This document shows positions 1-11,808 of a DNA stretch of 64,000 nt, piece by piece (position 1 is the first letter of the stretch; each line of letters starts with the position of its first letter). The notes beneath the pieces are model-generated. The model ran no database searches. It had not been told where the DNA came from and was given only the letters and a program-made list of their open reading frames with translations. Source of the DNA: Saccharum officinarum (Eukaryota > Streptophyta > Magnoliopsida > Poales > Poaceae); the NCBI GenBank assembly GCA_020631735.1, contig CM036170.1, positions 72,989,737 through 73,053,736 of the forward strand, read 5' to 3'. The translations under genes and the position numbers were made by a program.

Positions 1-2
1 CA

Positions 3-2368
3 AGGTTTCTACAGGAGAATGGCATAGTAGCCCAGTATTCTACACCGGGCGAACCTCAGCAGAATGGAGTAACTGAAAGGCGAAACCGTACCTTAATGGA
101 TATGGTGCGTAGTATGATGAGTTACTCTGACTTGCCATTGAGTCTATGGATGGAGGCGTTAAAAACCGCCATTCATATTCTAAATAGAGTACCAAGCAAA
201 GCGGTGCCCAAAACACCATATGAATTGTGGACAGGAAGAGAACCCTCACTAAAACACTTACGTGTGTGGGGGAGTCCTGCTGAGGCAAAAGTGTTTAACC
301 CAAATATTGGAAAGCTAGATCCCAAAACAGTTAGCTGCCATTTTATTGGCTATCCTGAAAAGTCAAAAGGTTTTCGTTTCTACTATTCAGACAGATACAC
401 AAAATTTATAGAAACGAGACACGCTGTTGTCTTAGAGGATGAAATGATAAGGGGGAGCATGGTGGCTCGAAAAATTGTTCTTGAGGAGAAGCGGGTATGT
501 GTGTCCACTCCGATGATTCAGGAACCATTCTTTGAACTACCTGTTCTAGTTGCACCAACAGTGTCAGATACTGTAGTGCCAACACCTGTTGTCAGTTCTC
601 CTGTGGTGACAGTAAATAATGATGAGGAACATGTCCTTCAGGAACCTATACAAACTGATGCCACAGATGAGGGGGAGCAACAACAGCCCCAAACTGAAAA
701 TGTGCCAAATGTAGAGGCCCCGAGAAGGTCCCAAAGAGTTAGAAGATCAGCTATATCTGATGATTATGAGGTGTATAACACTGAAAAATTTCAAATGGAG
801 GGTGATCCCACTTTATTTGAAGAAGCCATGAGAAGCGATAATTCATCCAAGTGGCTTGAGGCCATGGAAGATGAAATAAAGTCAATGTGTACCAACAAAG
901 TTTGGGACTTAGAACCTATTCCTAAAGGAGCCAAGACAGTAGGCTGTAAATGGGTCTATAAGACAAAACGTAACTCCCAAGGGAATATTGAAAGGTTTAA
1001 AGCGTGACTTGTGGCAAAAGGTTTCACACAAAGAGAAGGGATTGATTACAATGAGACGATTTCTCCAGTCTCATGTAAAGATTTCTTCAGAATTATAATG
1101 GCATTAGTGGCACACTACGATTTAGAGTTACATCAGATGGATGTAAAAACGGCATTCCTGAATGAGGATCTGGAGGAAAATGTTTACATGGCTTAACCAA
1201 AAGGTTTTGTCATGGAAGGAAAAGAACGAATGAGATGTCGCTTAAAGAAATCGATTTATGGGTTAAAGCAAGCTTCAAGACAGTTGTATTTGAAGTTTGA
1301 CAGAACAATAAAGAATTTTGGGTTTAAAGAAAATATTGAGGATAATTGTGTTTATACAAAGTTTAAGAATGGAAGGTATATCTTCCTAATCCTGTACGTA
1401 GATGATATCTTACTTGCTAGTAGTGTTGTCCATCTACTACTGGAGACAAAGAAGTTTTTATCTTTAAAATTTGATATGAAAGATCTTGGTGAAGCGTCTT
1501 TTGTTTTGGGCATAGAGATTCACCGAGATAGAAGTAAAGGGGTATTAGGACTATCACAAAAGGCATACATAGAAAAGGTTTTAAAGAAATTCAGTATGCA
1601 TAAATGTAGTGCATCACCTGCACCCATGGTCAAGGGCGACAGATATGGGGATTTTCAATGCCCAAGGAACCAATACGAGCTCGATCAAATGAAAGTGGTT
1701 CCATATGCTTCTGTTGTCGGAAGCCTACAATATGCTCAAGTGTGCACGCGCCCTGACTTAGCTTTTGTTACCGGGTTGCTTGGCAGATTTCAAAGTAATC
1801 AGGAATTGAACACTGGAAACTGGTAAAGAAAGTCTTACGATATTTGCAAGGTACGAAAGGCCTCATGTTGACGTATAGAAAATCAGATTATCTCCAGATA
1901 GTGGGGTATTCGGATTCTGATTATGCGGGAGATGATAGAAAATCTACGTTAGGATATGTGTTCACTCTCGCAGGAGGAGCAATTTCATGAAAAAGCTCAA
2001 AACAAACCGTCACTACATCGTCCATAATGTATGCCGAGTTTGTAGCGTGTTATGAGGCAACGGGGCAGGTGAACTGGCTAAAGAAGTTCATACCCGGTTT
2101 GAAGGTGGTCGACAGCATACATAAGCCACTAAAGTTATACTGCGATAATAATCCAGCAGTACAGTACGCTCACAACAATAGGTCAAGTGGTGATTCCAAA
2201 CACATTGACATAAAGTATTATGTTGTGAAGGATAAAGTCCGAGATTAAATTATAAATCTTGAGCATATAAGCACTGAAAAGATGCTCGCGGATCCGCTTA
2301 CAAAAGGCTTACCACCCAACGTGTTCAGAGAACATGTAGCCGGCATGGGTTTAAGAGAAAGCCTATGA
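3..2368 (+). pseudogene. copia pol polyprotein (integrase-RT-RNase H), degenerate
   Basis: The reading frame is open from the left edge. Integrase is recognised by [13 protein letters not shown] near base 60, which holds the last acidic catalytic residue, followed by the SLKHLRVWG region. Reverse transcriptase begins near 880 and has its active site YVDDI at about 1397. RNase H is seen in YAEFVACYEA (about 2027) and in DNNPAVQYA followed by SKHIDIKYY (2140-2220). Breaks: in-frame stops at 1005-1007, 1194-1196, 1988-1990 and 2246-2248, and a frame change near 1795-1803. By comparison with the conserved family residues at those sites, each stop fits a single C-to-T or G-to-A transition. The natural end is the TGA at 2366-2368. 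It cannot encode a working protein. Confidence 0.92.
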
Positions 2369-2558
2369 CTCCTGGACTATAATAAAGGGCCCAAAAGTTA
2401 AGGTAACTGTTTCCGATCAGAGATGTGCATTGTAGTTGTCAAATCTATCGGCGATTGACCGTGACGATGAAACATGCTCTATGCACTTATTTGTGATGAA
2501 ACGAGTAAAGTTAAAAGCATTGAAGTTAAAGATGAAAGGTTAAAGTATAAGTGAGATC

Positions 2559-2569
2559 AAGGGAGAGAA
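2559..2569 (+). promoter_or_regulatory. Polypurine tract next to 3' LTR
   Basis: AAGGGAGAGAA lies immediately before the LTR start. In LTR retrotransposons this purine run primes plus-strand DNA synthesis. Its position directly upstream of TGTTAGG supports the LTR boundary. Confidence 0.75.
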
Positions 2570-3032
2570 TGTTAGGTTGATCTCTCCTCTAATGAGCCCA
2601 ACGGCTTATTAGGCCTTTGATCCGCGCCCTGATCGGGGGCGCCCAGCCCAACAATGGCTGGTGGGCCCCCGTCGCGCAGCGCTATATAAAGGAGGTGGGA
2701 AGCCGGGGCTCGAGTCACGAGGTTCACCTGAGCCGCCTTTCCCCACCTACAACCCTAACCGATCTCGAGGGTCGCGCTGTGAGCGACGGGAAGCACCGCC
2801 GCCGTCACTGCACCGCGCTCCCCTTCTCCGACCGTCGCTGCCCGTGCGCAACCACCATCAACGTTCGTGATGGTGTCTGGATCGAACTCCACCCTTCCTA
2901 CAGACGGTTTGCCTCCCCTCTCTCTCTCCCTCTCGGATCCGGTAGTTCCATCACTAGGATCTCGATGTTCTTAACTGAAATATACAGTTCTACCCGCTGA
3001 TCTACTCCTTTAGAGGTCCTAGGGTATTAACA
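2570..3032 (+). repeat. copia 3' LTR, 463 bp
   Basis: It begins TGTTAGG after the polypurine tract and ends TATTAACA, giving the 5-bp terminal inverted repeat TGTTA/TAACA. The bases after it (from 3033) read as LINE coding sequence on the other strand. The first bases outside, GTACC, are the expected target duplication; the partner copy would lie left of the window. Short open frames inside it are LTR sequence, not genes. Confidence 0.88.
2683..2690 (+). promoter_or_regulatory. TATA box of the LTR promoter
   Basis: TATATAAA occurs about 113 bp into the LTR, downstream of a GC-rich stretch, as expected for the U3 promoter of a copia LTR. It is inferred from motif and position only. Confidence 0.5.
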
Positions 3033-5881
3033 GTACCCCCATTGGTTCTGGGTCATGGCATCCCTGACGCTTCTTCGTTTGCCCACTCTGGAAACCGCCG
3101 CGAACAGCTGGGGCGCGAAACTGCACAGTGCTCCGACCGATGCCCACTGATCCGTCCAGAATCGGGCCGAGGTACCGTCGTCCAGCACGACGGACATGCT
3201 GGAGGACGCCATCCGCGCCACGGCATGCTCGGGCTTGGACGGCAGTCTTGCCCAGCAGCTATCCGGCGCGGCCCTGGCCAGCCATTCCCAGCGCAGTCGC
3301 AGTGCATAGCCAAAGAAGCGCAAGTCGACTATTCCGAGCCCTTGGCCTGCACACGGTAGTCTAGGCTACCTTACATTTGCCGCCCGATACGGAATCCGCA
3401 CCAGCCCAGAGGAAGGACCGTCTGCGCCTATCAATCTGATGAATGGCCCATGCCGAGAGGCAACAAGCGATGCTCAGATGGATCGGGATGGCCGACAACG
3501 TGACCTTTGTGAGGAGCACACGTCCGGCATGGGTCAGCAAGCCCGACTTCCATGTTGGTATTTTCGCGGCCACCGAATCCACGAGGGCCTGTTCCTCCCC
3601 GCGCTTCAGCCGTCACAGGGACAGCGGAACTCCCAGGTACTTGCACGGGAAGTCGGTAACAGCACATGGGAACACAAGCTGCAGCGAAGACATCAACTCT
3701 CCAGTGCATCTGATTGGCGTCGCCTGGCATTTGTCGATGTTAGTTATGAGCCCCGAGGCTCCCGCGAAGAGATCGAGTATTTGCTTCAGGCAAACAAAGT
3801 CATCGTGCCGCGGTGCTAGCAGAACCACCAGATCATCTGCATAGAGAGAAGCACGGTGGGCAATGGCCTGTCCAGGCAGCGGTGAGAGCACTGCCCTCCT
3901 GTCAGCCTCCTTGATCAGTGAGTTTAGAACCTCCATCACAATGACAAAGAGCATAGGGGATATAGGGTCGCCCTGCCGCAGGCCTCTGGCATGCACAATT
4001 CTCCTACCAGGGCGCCCATTGAGCAGCACCTTTGTGCTCGCCGAGGAGAGAATGATGGCCATCCAGTTCGTCCAACGCTGGGGGAATCCGATATGCTGCA
4101 GAACTTCCAACAAGAACGTCCAAGAGACGGAATCAAAAGCTTTGGCGATGTCCACCTTGAGCAGCACCGCCGGTGATTTCTTGGAATGCAGCCATCTGCA
4201 AGCTAGTTGCACAGCTCTGAAATTATCATGGATCGAACGCCCTCTAATGAACGCGCTCTGATTAGGAGCCACGATATCCTTCAACCTCGATGCTAGGCGC
4301 TTGGCTAAACATTTTGTGAATAATTTGCTGAAGCTGTGAATGAGGCTTATGGGCCTGTAGTCCTTCATGGTGGTTGGGGCGTCCTTTTTTCGCAGCAGAA
4401 TCATCATTGCCTCGTTCAGGAGGTGAAAGCTCCTTGCATCCAGGGACCAGAGAGCGTTGAACGCATTGAGGACGTCCCCCTTGATGATGTTCCACGTGAC
4501 TTTGTAGAAGAGTCCAGTAAACCCGTCGGGTCCCGGCGCACGGTCAGAGGGGAGCTCCTTGATCGCCGACCAAACCTCCTGCTCGGTGAAGCATGCATCA
4601 ATGCCCGTTAAGTCAAGCCTGGGCAGGAGGTCATCGAGCCGGATGGAGTGCGTTCGCAAGAACGGGCTCCCCAGCAAGCCGTTGTAGTAATTATAGATGA
4701 GGTCCTCCTTCGCTTCTTCAGCCGAGAACCATTGGCCCTCATGCTGGACTGCCGGTATGTAATTCTTACGGTGTCTATGGCATGCTTGAAGATGGAAGAA
4801 TTTGGTGTTTGCATCCCCCTCTTCCAAGTATCTGATCCTTGAGCGTTGGCGGGCAATGGTGAGAGCCATGGAAGCTAATCCTAAACAGCGACCCTTGAGC
4901 TCGGCACGCATTGCAAATTCCTCATCGGACAGCTCCCTTGTCTCTTGCGCAACATCGAGCTGGGCGATGATCTCGCGCGCCATGAACAGCTGGTGCCGCA
5001 CGCTGCCAACGCTGCGTGCGCTCCACGACTTTAGCGCCTTCGCAGTTCGACGAAGCTTGGCGTCAAGCACCCTGAGGCGTCAATATTGTCCAAAGGTGGT
5101 AGCCAAGCCGCGCTGACCACCTCACTGAATCCTTCAAGGCGCGTCCAGAAGGCTTCAAACCGAAATCTCGGCTTTGCCCAGGTCTGCGTCCTCAACTGCA
5201 GTAAGAGCGGTGCGTGGTCGGAGCACTCCGACGACAGAGCTCTCAGGTGGTGATCGGGGAAGGCATCAAGCCAGTCGACCGAAGCGAACGCCCGGTCAAT
5301 GCGTTCCAACGTTGGCCGACGACGTTCATTGCTCCATGTGTACAGGCGGCCGTGCAAGTAGAGCTCGTCGACGCCCATGTCATCCAGGGCCCGGCGAAAC
5401 CGCCTCATGTCCCTCCGGTTGAGGCGATCGTTATTCTTGTCCGCGGCGAGATGGATCATGTTGAAGTCGCCGCAGACGAGCAGAGGACCAGGACAATCGG
5501 CCTTGATCGCCCGTAATTCCCCGAGGAATTCCAGCTTGCGGGTGTCGTTGACCGGCCCGTAGACCACAGCAAGTGACCATGGTGACGCGCCGGATGCGGG
5601 CAGAAGATCGACCGTGACAGAGAATGTGCGGCAGACACGCCTATTTACTGACCAAATAGAACGGCACCAGGCAACAACGACACCTCCTGACGCACCGTCC
5701 GACGGCAAGCACACATAATCAAGGTCTGATCCCATTATGTCAAAGGCCACATTGGGCGCAAGTACAGGGAGTTTCGTCTCAACCAGACAGACGACAGAGG
5801 CTCGCTCGCGCGCAAGGAATTCACGAACGACATCAAGTTGAGGCCTCGCACATTCCAGATAAACATGTTGTGCTCAGACAT
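3033..5881 (-). pseudogene. LINE ORF2: endonuclease, reverse transcriptase, zf-RVT; frameshifted
   Basis: The start ATG is at 5881, followed by FIWNVRGLN, the first endonuclease motif. Other endonuclease motifs are CGDFNMIHLAADKN and ECSDHAPLL. Reverse transcriptase motifs are KVDIAKAFDSVSW, GLRQGDPISPMLF and the catalytic YADD (about 3835). After it come KIPTWKSGLLTHAGR and the zf-RVT-like stretch FGYALRLRWEWLARA. Frame changes lie near 5838, 5070, 3600 and 3340, and there is a stop near 3361. The rest of the C-terminus is removed by the copia insertion. It is dead, but the family assignment is firm. Confidence 0.92.
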
Positions 5882-5906
5882 AGCGAGCAGATGTGAACGA
5901 CAAGTA

Positions 5907-6083
5907 CTAGACCTCGGCGGCGCAGGCGATCCGCGCGGGCCGCTGCTTCCTGCCAGGGAACAGCACATCCATCGCCTCCCTTGTGGACTCCGATAGCGGG
6001 TTGGCGAACACCGTCTGGAATTCGTCGAAAGTGGCCTCGTTGGGTCGCACCGTGTCGACTTCAAGGCCGATCCGCTTCAAAAA
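5907..6083 (-). pseudogene. LINE ORF1 C-terminal fragment
   Basis: The minus-strand frame from about 6083 to the stop at 5907-5909 contains TFDEFQTVFANPLS and EAMDVLFPG, resembling the C-terminal tail that precedes ORF2 in plant L1-type LINEs. The upstream part is missing because of 5' truncation. The ORF2 start at 5881 follows 25 bp later. Confidence 0.6.
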
Positions 6084-7407
6084 CCATGTATATAATATCT
6101 CAGTGTTTTTTTTTTACCAAAGCGCGCGGACACATGATGACATGAACTAAGAATCAAAGTGTTATGGTATACTATTCCTACTACTCTCCAAGCTATTGCT
6201 TTTATTTTAACATTTGGCCATATCATACTCCATCGCCATTCTCAATTTCATGGTACTTTACTCTTTGTTTCACCCATCCAATATCCACTTGCTATTATTC
6301 TCAAGTTTCCCATAGCAACGCGCGAGGAATTCACCTAGTTATATATACTTGTCACTCCAATCCATATCCACCTCAACACAAGTGGATTAGGGTGAATCCG
6401 ACACCGTCTAAATAAGACCTAATAAATATTTTTAAGTAGTTTTATGTCAGTTAGGGTTAGCTTTGCCCATGACAATGCAGGTGTTGCATTCTCATGGGAT
6501 TTTTCTGGTTCCTCTACTTCTACGGTGAGGATGCAACATCTAGGGTATCTTCTTCAATGAAACAACAGTGAGGTATGATTTGCTTCCTCTAATAATGGAG
6601 GGAGTGGTGTTCAATCTACTCCCTTGGTTGAGGTTCTTCTTCGGCCTACCAGTTCTGTCTAGTTGATGCCCGGCAGTGCCGTCGCTCATACTTTCTTAGA
6701 AGGGAAGGTTTCTTTTATTCATCTGGCGATGTTGTCTTGTTCGTTCAATGGTCTCAATGTGTCTCACTGGCACTACTCTTGTGTCTTCAAAAACTATAAT
6801 GGTCTTTAGTGGCCATACCTTGTCAACTGAGGATATGTCAACTCCGATTCCTTAGACCTAGCATGGCATTGACGATCAGAGAGGAAGAAGAACAGGGATG
6901 TTGATGGATAGGACCTATGGTAGCACCAATATAATTTCTTTTTATCTGGCTCTTTTATGTAACTTGTACTCATTATAGGTATGAATGAATGAAATCATCC
7001 CTACTCAAAAAACAGAAAAAAGTACGGGTCGATCCGAGCAGTGCATAGTTACGTTTTCTGAAGAAGCAAATAGATAGAACTATATAGAAGGAATGTCAAC
7101 TTACTAGCAAACATGCATGAGTAGAACTGAACATGCGAAGAAATGATCAACAAGAGGGGGGAATGAAAAGGCACCTACTAGTAGCATTTTAAAGAAGCCA
7201 ACTACATTGTTGCTACAGACCGGTACGAAACTTAACAATGTAAACAGTTTTGGTTCGGCACATGTGGCTTCGAGTTGATGAAGCACACCAATGAATCAAC
7301 AAAAGGCAACGGCCAACGGGTCCATCGGCTCAGAGTCAGATCGCACGAACATCTGGCTCCGCTTCCATTCATCAGTCATCACTCGAGCCCCACACCACCT
7401 GATCTCA
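6084..7407. other. Intergenic: AT-rich repeat debris and a possible retroposon 3' tail
   Basis: No gene is supported. About 6360-6415 resembles a decayed copy of the small MITE family seen at 19256 and 40204. About 6420-7021 (plus) looks like a noncoding transcript end: no long frame, then a run ending in an A-rich tail (7004-7021), which could be a LINE 3' untranslated end or a processed transcript. 7022-7407 is the region 3' of WOX2. Confidence 0.35.
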
Positions 7408-10400
7408 TCAGCGGCCTCCGGACTGGAGACCGAAGAAGTCATAGAACGGCAGCGCGGGCGCCTCCTCGCCGTTGCAGTTGCCGCTCTCCAGGCCCTCGGA
7501 CTCCTCGGAGACGAAAGCGGACGCCGTCGCCGTCGACGCCGACGTCAGGGCGGAGGCGCTGCTGCCGCCAGCGGCGGCGCGTCCCTTGTCGCGAAGCAGC
7601 ACGAAGGTGGGCTGGAGCGGGAACAGCTCGAGCGTCTCGCGGCGGGGGCCGACGCGTTCAGCTGGCCCGGCGCCGCCGCCGTTGGCAGACGGGAAGTGCG
7701 GTTCTGCGGCGGCCTGCTGGAACATGGCGGCCGGGTGCTGCTGCGACGCGGCCGTGGCCATCATCTTGTCCTGGCCGACCTCCATTCTCGGGTACTGGTA
7801 CATGACTGTCACTTGCTGCTGCGGTGGCGGGTAGTAGTAGGCAGCATTTGCAGGGGGCGCCTGCGGCGCAGGCATGTAGAATGCATTCCTGTACATCACT
7901 GCAGGAAACGTGTGACGATCCATTTGACAGCAAGTTAGCGAACAGATTAATCGATGCCATTTTCAAGCATAACGTCGAGACTAGAGTGGGTTTAGTCGGT
8001 AAAAAGTTTTTTTTAAAAAAATATCACATCGGACGTTTCGTGCGATGTCGGAAGGGGTTTTCGGATACTAATAAAAAAAATAATTACATAGCTTGTCTGT
8101 AAACCACGAGACGAATTTATTAAGCCTAATTAATTCGTCATTAGCACATTTGTTACTGTAGCAATTTATTGTTAAATCACGGACTAATTAGGTTCAAAAC
8201 GTTCATCTCGCGATTTCTAACCAAACTGTGTAATTAGTTTTTTTCGTCTACATTTAATACTTCATACATGTGTCGTAAGATTCGTTTGTATAGTTTTTCG
8301 TGAAAAGTTTTTGATCTCAACACCACCTAAACGAAACCAAGCATGCATCTGATGATGGTTGAGCGAGCCGACGAGACGAACACTTTCAATGGAAGCCAGA
8401 TTTACCAGCCTGCGTATCTGCAAAGAATTCAATGCTACTCATACTATGAGCAGACTAGACGCAACCAAACGTACAGATACCCGATCATTTTTTTACGGGG
8501 AAATGTTTGCTCGTCATTACGGGTCGGCTGACAGGCATTGAATGGACGATGGAAAAAAGAAGCACGGCCTTGTTTAGATCCCAAATTCTCCTCCCAAATT
8601 CTACTATGCAAAAAGGAGATTCTCCGTCACATCAAAATACTGGCAAATGCATGGAGTACTAAATGATAAAATCAAAAACTAATTACACAGTTTTGTTGTA
8701 CTTTGCGAGACAAACATTTTGAGTCTAATTAATCAATTTTTGGACAATTTTTTACACTAAAAACAAAAGCTGCTACAGTGTTCCAACAGGGTCACTGTAG
8801 CAGCAGAGGCCAATTCGGCACCCGGAATTTGGCATCTGAACACGGCCCAGGCTGAGGAATACAGAGGGGTTGTTTAGTTGGTGAAAAAGTTTGGGTTCGG
8901 CTACTGTAGCACTTTTCGTTTTTATTTGGCAATTTGTGTCCAATCATGGACTAATTAGGCTCAAAAGATTTGTCTCGTGATTTACAACTAAACTGTGTAA
9001 TTAGTTTTTTCTTTCGTCTACATTTAGTACTCCATGCATATGCCGCAAGATTTAATGTGACAGGTACCGTAACACTTTTTGGGTTTGCTTTTTGGGTTGG
9101 GAGGAACTAAACAGGCTGCAGGCATGGCTTTGAATTCCTTCAAACCTGGGGCAAAGCAAGGCATGCACGGGGGACAGGAGCTACAAAAGGGTAGCAGCAG
9201 CTACCATAGGCAGGCCGGCAGCGTTAAATCGTGTGACCATGACTGACTACGAGGGCTCGCTTCGCTAGCACAGTGCTCAGAGCGTGAAGATGGAGAAACA
9301 AGGGACAGGCCCTAGCTACTACGGAGCCACACCAGGTGAAAGAGAAACAGGAAGCTGTAACACTTTGAGCAGCTACTAAAAAAGCATACTACAGTACAGT
9401 ACAGGCAAGTCATGCACACGCACATATTATTGTGAGCACAAGAAGCAGGCGTGTGCATGCAACGCACGCATGCGCCGTGGATGAGCACAAAATAGAGTGG
9501 ACTGCTTAGTGTGGCTAGTGCTGCCACGACCATGTTCGCCTCGTGTCCCTGCACCAGTGGGCCCGCAGATGACCATGTACGTCAATTGCCCGGTTGTCAT
9601 GCAACCCACACGCACGCTCGCTCACAAAAGAAAACCTTTGACAAGGAAACAGCCAAGAAAAAGACGTCTATTGGCATGCAACAGTGAGAAGTGCGAACGC
9701 CACCACGTCAGCGTTGACTATCGCACGCGTGCGTGAAAGCCATGAGTCGGCCGGAATGGAATGGCAAGCCTTCAATCCTATCCTTCCATTCTAAACTCTA
9801 CGCGCAAAAGCTACGACAACTCACGAGCAACACCTTGAGGCAACAATCGATATGGATGGAAGACGATCGACGGGAAAGTTAAATCTGCGACGCTAGCTGT
9901 GCTAATAGTAAAAGAAAGTACAGAGACCAAGCAATCATGAGGTGATGATAGTATACGTACCACGCGCGCCGCCGTTGTTGTTGTTGCATGCAGCGGGCGA
10001 CGGAGGAGGCGGCGGCGGCATCGCGATCGCGGGCGGCGCCGGCGCCGGTGACGGGACGCGGCCGTGATGGTACGGCGGCGCGGGCGGCATGGAGAGCACG
10101 GGCAGCGGCGGGGGCCGGCGGAGGAGCCTGGTGAAGTAGGCGAAGCTGTCCTGCTTCTGGCGCTGGCGCTGGCGCTGGCGGGCCTTGTGGTTCTGGAACC
10201 AGTAGAAGACGTTCTTGCCCTCGATGGCGCCGTGCTCCCGCAGCCGGCCCGTGATCTGCTGTATCTGCTCCGCACTGGGAGTGCGCAGGCCGTGCTCGTA
10301 CAGCCCCTCCAGCACCGCCACCTGCTCCTTGGTCGGGTTCCACCGCGCGTTCGCCAGCGCGGCCGCCGCGGCGGAGGCCGGGGACAGCGGCGGCGGCGAC

Positions 10401-10450
10401 CCGCCCTCGTCCTGATGGGCGGCGGCGGCTTGCTGCTGCGGCATCTCCAT
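7408..10450 (-). CDS. WOX2: WUSCHEL-related homeobox transcription factor, WOX2 orthologue
   Basis: Coding exons are 9961-10450 and 7408-7898 (490 + 491 nt, 326 codons plus stop). The donor GTACGT at 9960 and the acceptor TTTCCTGCAG ending at 7899 join in phase to give [10 protein letters not shown]. The homeodomain spans about residues 35-99, with the long WOX-type loop and [17 protein letters not shown] in helix 3. After it comes [13 protein letters not shown], typical of WOX2 rather than WUS, WOX3 or WOX4. The WUS box TLELFPLQ is at about residue 252, and the protein ends [14 protein letters not shown]. From the family, it is a nuclear regulator of early embryo and apical patterning. The 2,062-bp intron holds three MITE-like insertions. 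Low-complexity Pro, Gln and Ala runs lie between domains. The start is the first ATG ahead of the homeodomain. Orthology rests on remembered grass WOX2 features. Confidence 0.94.
7985..8333. mobile_element. MITE-like insertion in WOX2 intron (copy 1)
   Basis: AT-rich, non-coding. It shares blocks such as CTAATTAATTCGTCATTAGC and GTGTAATTAG with other copies in the window (27345, 24000). It begins GGGTTTAGT and ends near CACCTAAACG, resembling degraded terminal repeats. Confidence 0.6.
8566..8847. mobile_element. Tourist-like MITE in WOX2 intron (copy 2)
   Basis: It starts GGCCTTGTTTAGATC and ends GAACACGGCC, with the internal blocks GGCAAATGCATGGAGTACTA and ACGAACATTTTGAGTCTAAT-like sequence shared with copies at 18474 and 33304. 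The 33304 copy has a TTA target duplication, supporting PIF/Harbinger (Tourist) affiliation. Confidence 0.75.
8866..9116. mobile_element. MITE-like insertion in WOX2 intron (copy 3)
   Basis: It begins GGGGTTGTTTAGTTGG and ends GGAACTAAACAGGCT, giving imperfect terminal inverted repeats. The interior shares CATGGACTAATTAGGCTCAA-type and GTGTAATTAGTTTT blocks with the copy at 7985. Confidence 0.65.
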
Positions 10451-10554
10451 GGCTCGACCTGTCTCTGTGCCTGCGGCCTGCCTGCCGGCTCTTGGGGAGG
10501 AAGGAGGGGGAGGAGGAGGCGATGTGTGCGCGGCCGGCGTGGGGGCGTGCGGGG

Positions 10555-10561
10555 TTTTAAA
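10555..10561 (-). promoter_or_regulatory. TATA-like element upstream of WOX2
   Basis: On the minus strand TTTAAAA lies about 105 bp upstream of the WOX2 start codon in otherwise GC-rich sequence. This is a reasonable TATA position for a short 5' leader, but it rests on motif and distance alone. Confidence 0.3.
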
Positions 10562-11808
10562 GCGTGCATGAGAGTGTGAGGGCCTGAGGGGGTTGTGGCG
10601 GGGCGCGTGCTCGTGCGCTGTAACGGCAGCCGCGTTTCGGTGTGGGCTGTCGCCTTGTAGTCAAAGGCCTGGGATCGGCCTGGAGGCTGCAGCCCTCTCG
10701 TGTTCCCGCACGCGCGCCGTGCAGGTGCAACCATGACTTCGCGATAAGCACCGGGACGTCCGACTACTCGGCCGGCGCGTGGGTGCTGATGCACGGTGCA
10801 TTGATCGCGAGCGTGTACGTTTCCTGGCTTTTGACTGACAACAACCCTCTGCCAGGCGTAGAGGATGTGTAACGGTCACGAAGCAAGCGTGGCCCGTCCC
10901 GTGCCAGCACCGGGCTCCGAATTCCGATCGGTGCTCGTAACCACCGGTGTGAAGACTGCGCAACGCGGGCTGGCCGGTGGCCGGGGCCAGGAAGGCTGCG
11001 CAACGCAGGCGATCGAGCGCGCCGGAGATGGCAAGTGCGTGACTGCGTGCTCGACGGCACGAAGCTCCATCGGCGCCTCGGGAATGAAAGGAAATTCTTT
11101 GCTTGTGCCAGCACCGGGCTTTTCGTTTTACGGGTATTTCGGCAGTGTTAAAAGTAATTGCGCCAGTCGAACGCAAGCACCTGCTCGCCTAGCTAGGCTG
11201 CTGTTGGCGCCGTACAGTTTTTGCGATCCTTGCCGTGAAAAGGGTGAAAATGTAACGCAACACGTTTTGACTTTATTTGATAAATAATGTCCAACCGTTG
11301 ACTAATAAAGTATAATCAAATTGTACAATTAGTTTTTGATTTCATCTATATTTAGTACTCCGTGCATGTATCGTAAGTTTGATGTGACGGGAAATCTTTT
11401 TTTTGTATAGTGCATTTTTTGAGGAACTAAACACCGTCTTTCTTTATAGAATGGAAAAGAGTGTCTAGGAGCAGACTGGAGTGAGTTGTTCCGTCGCATT
11501 TCCTTTTTTTTTTTACTTTTGTTATTATATTACTTTAAGGAACTGAATATTACTAATATGGAGAGCTTCAAAGAAAGAAAGAAACGGGCTTTTGCGTTTG
11601 ATTTCACGGATAGGTTGTTGCTCGTCCAATGGAACCTACGATTTCATACAATTGTGAGGCTTGATTGAGATACCTTTTCTCTGCGTTGCGTGTCTATTGG
11701 TAACATTCGATAATCTTCTGTTCTTTGTATTGGTCTATTATTTGCCTTTGTTTGGATCCTCTAGTTTAGCATACTAATTTTTAGCATTGGTTAGCGAGTA
11801 TACTTGCT
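10562..11808. other. WOX2 upstream region
   Basis: Open frames on both strands here show no recognisable domain. A decayed half of a MITE of the intron family is visible at about 11262-11432, ending GAGGAACTAAACACCGTC. The rest of 11433-11808 is AT-rich with no clear feature. Confidence 0.4.

Larger units (their letters stand above)
1..3032 (+). mobile_element. Ty1/copia LTR retrotransposon, 5' part outside window
   Basis: Domain order is integrase C-terminal half, reverse transcriptase, RNase H, polypurine tract, then 3' LTR. Integrase before reverse transcriptase is diagnostic of Ty1/copia. The 5' LTR, gag and protease lie left of the window. The 3' LTR ends at 3032 and the next base belongs to a minus-strand LINE, so this element inserted into that LINE. 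The coding region carries several stops and a frameshift, so it is a non-autonomous relic. Family within copia was not assigned. Confidence 0.93.
3033..6083 (-). mobile_element. LINE (L1-type non-LTR retrotransposon), truncated both ends
   Basis: Read on the minus strand it gives the C-terminal end of ORF1, then an apurinic-type endonuclease, reverse transcriptase and the start of the C-terminal zinc-binding reverse transcriptase domain. Its 5' end is lost near 6083, typical LINE 5' truncation. Its 3' part is cut at 3033 by the copia LTR and should continue left of the copia element's 5' LTR, outside the window. Confidence 0.9.

Noticed and set aside
10064..10579. 171-codon plus-strand frame opposite WOX2 exon 1
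   Set aside because: Antisense shadow of the homeodomain exon in high-GC sequence.
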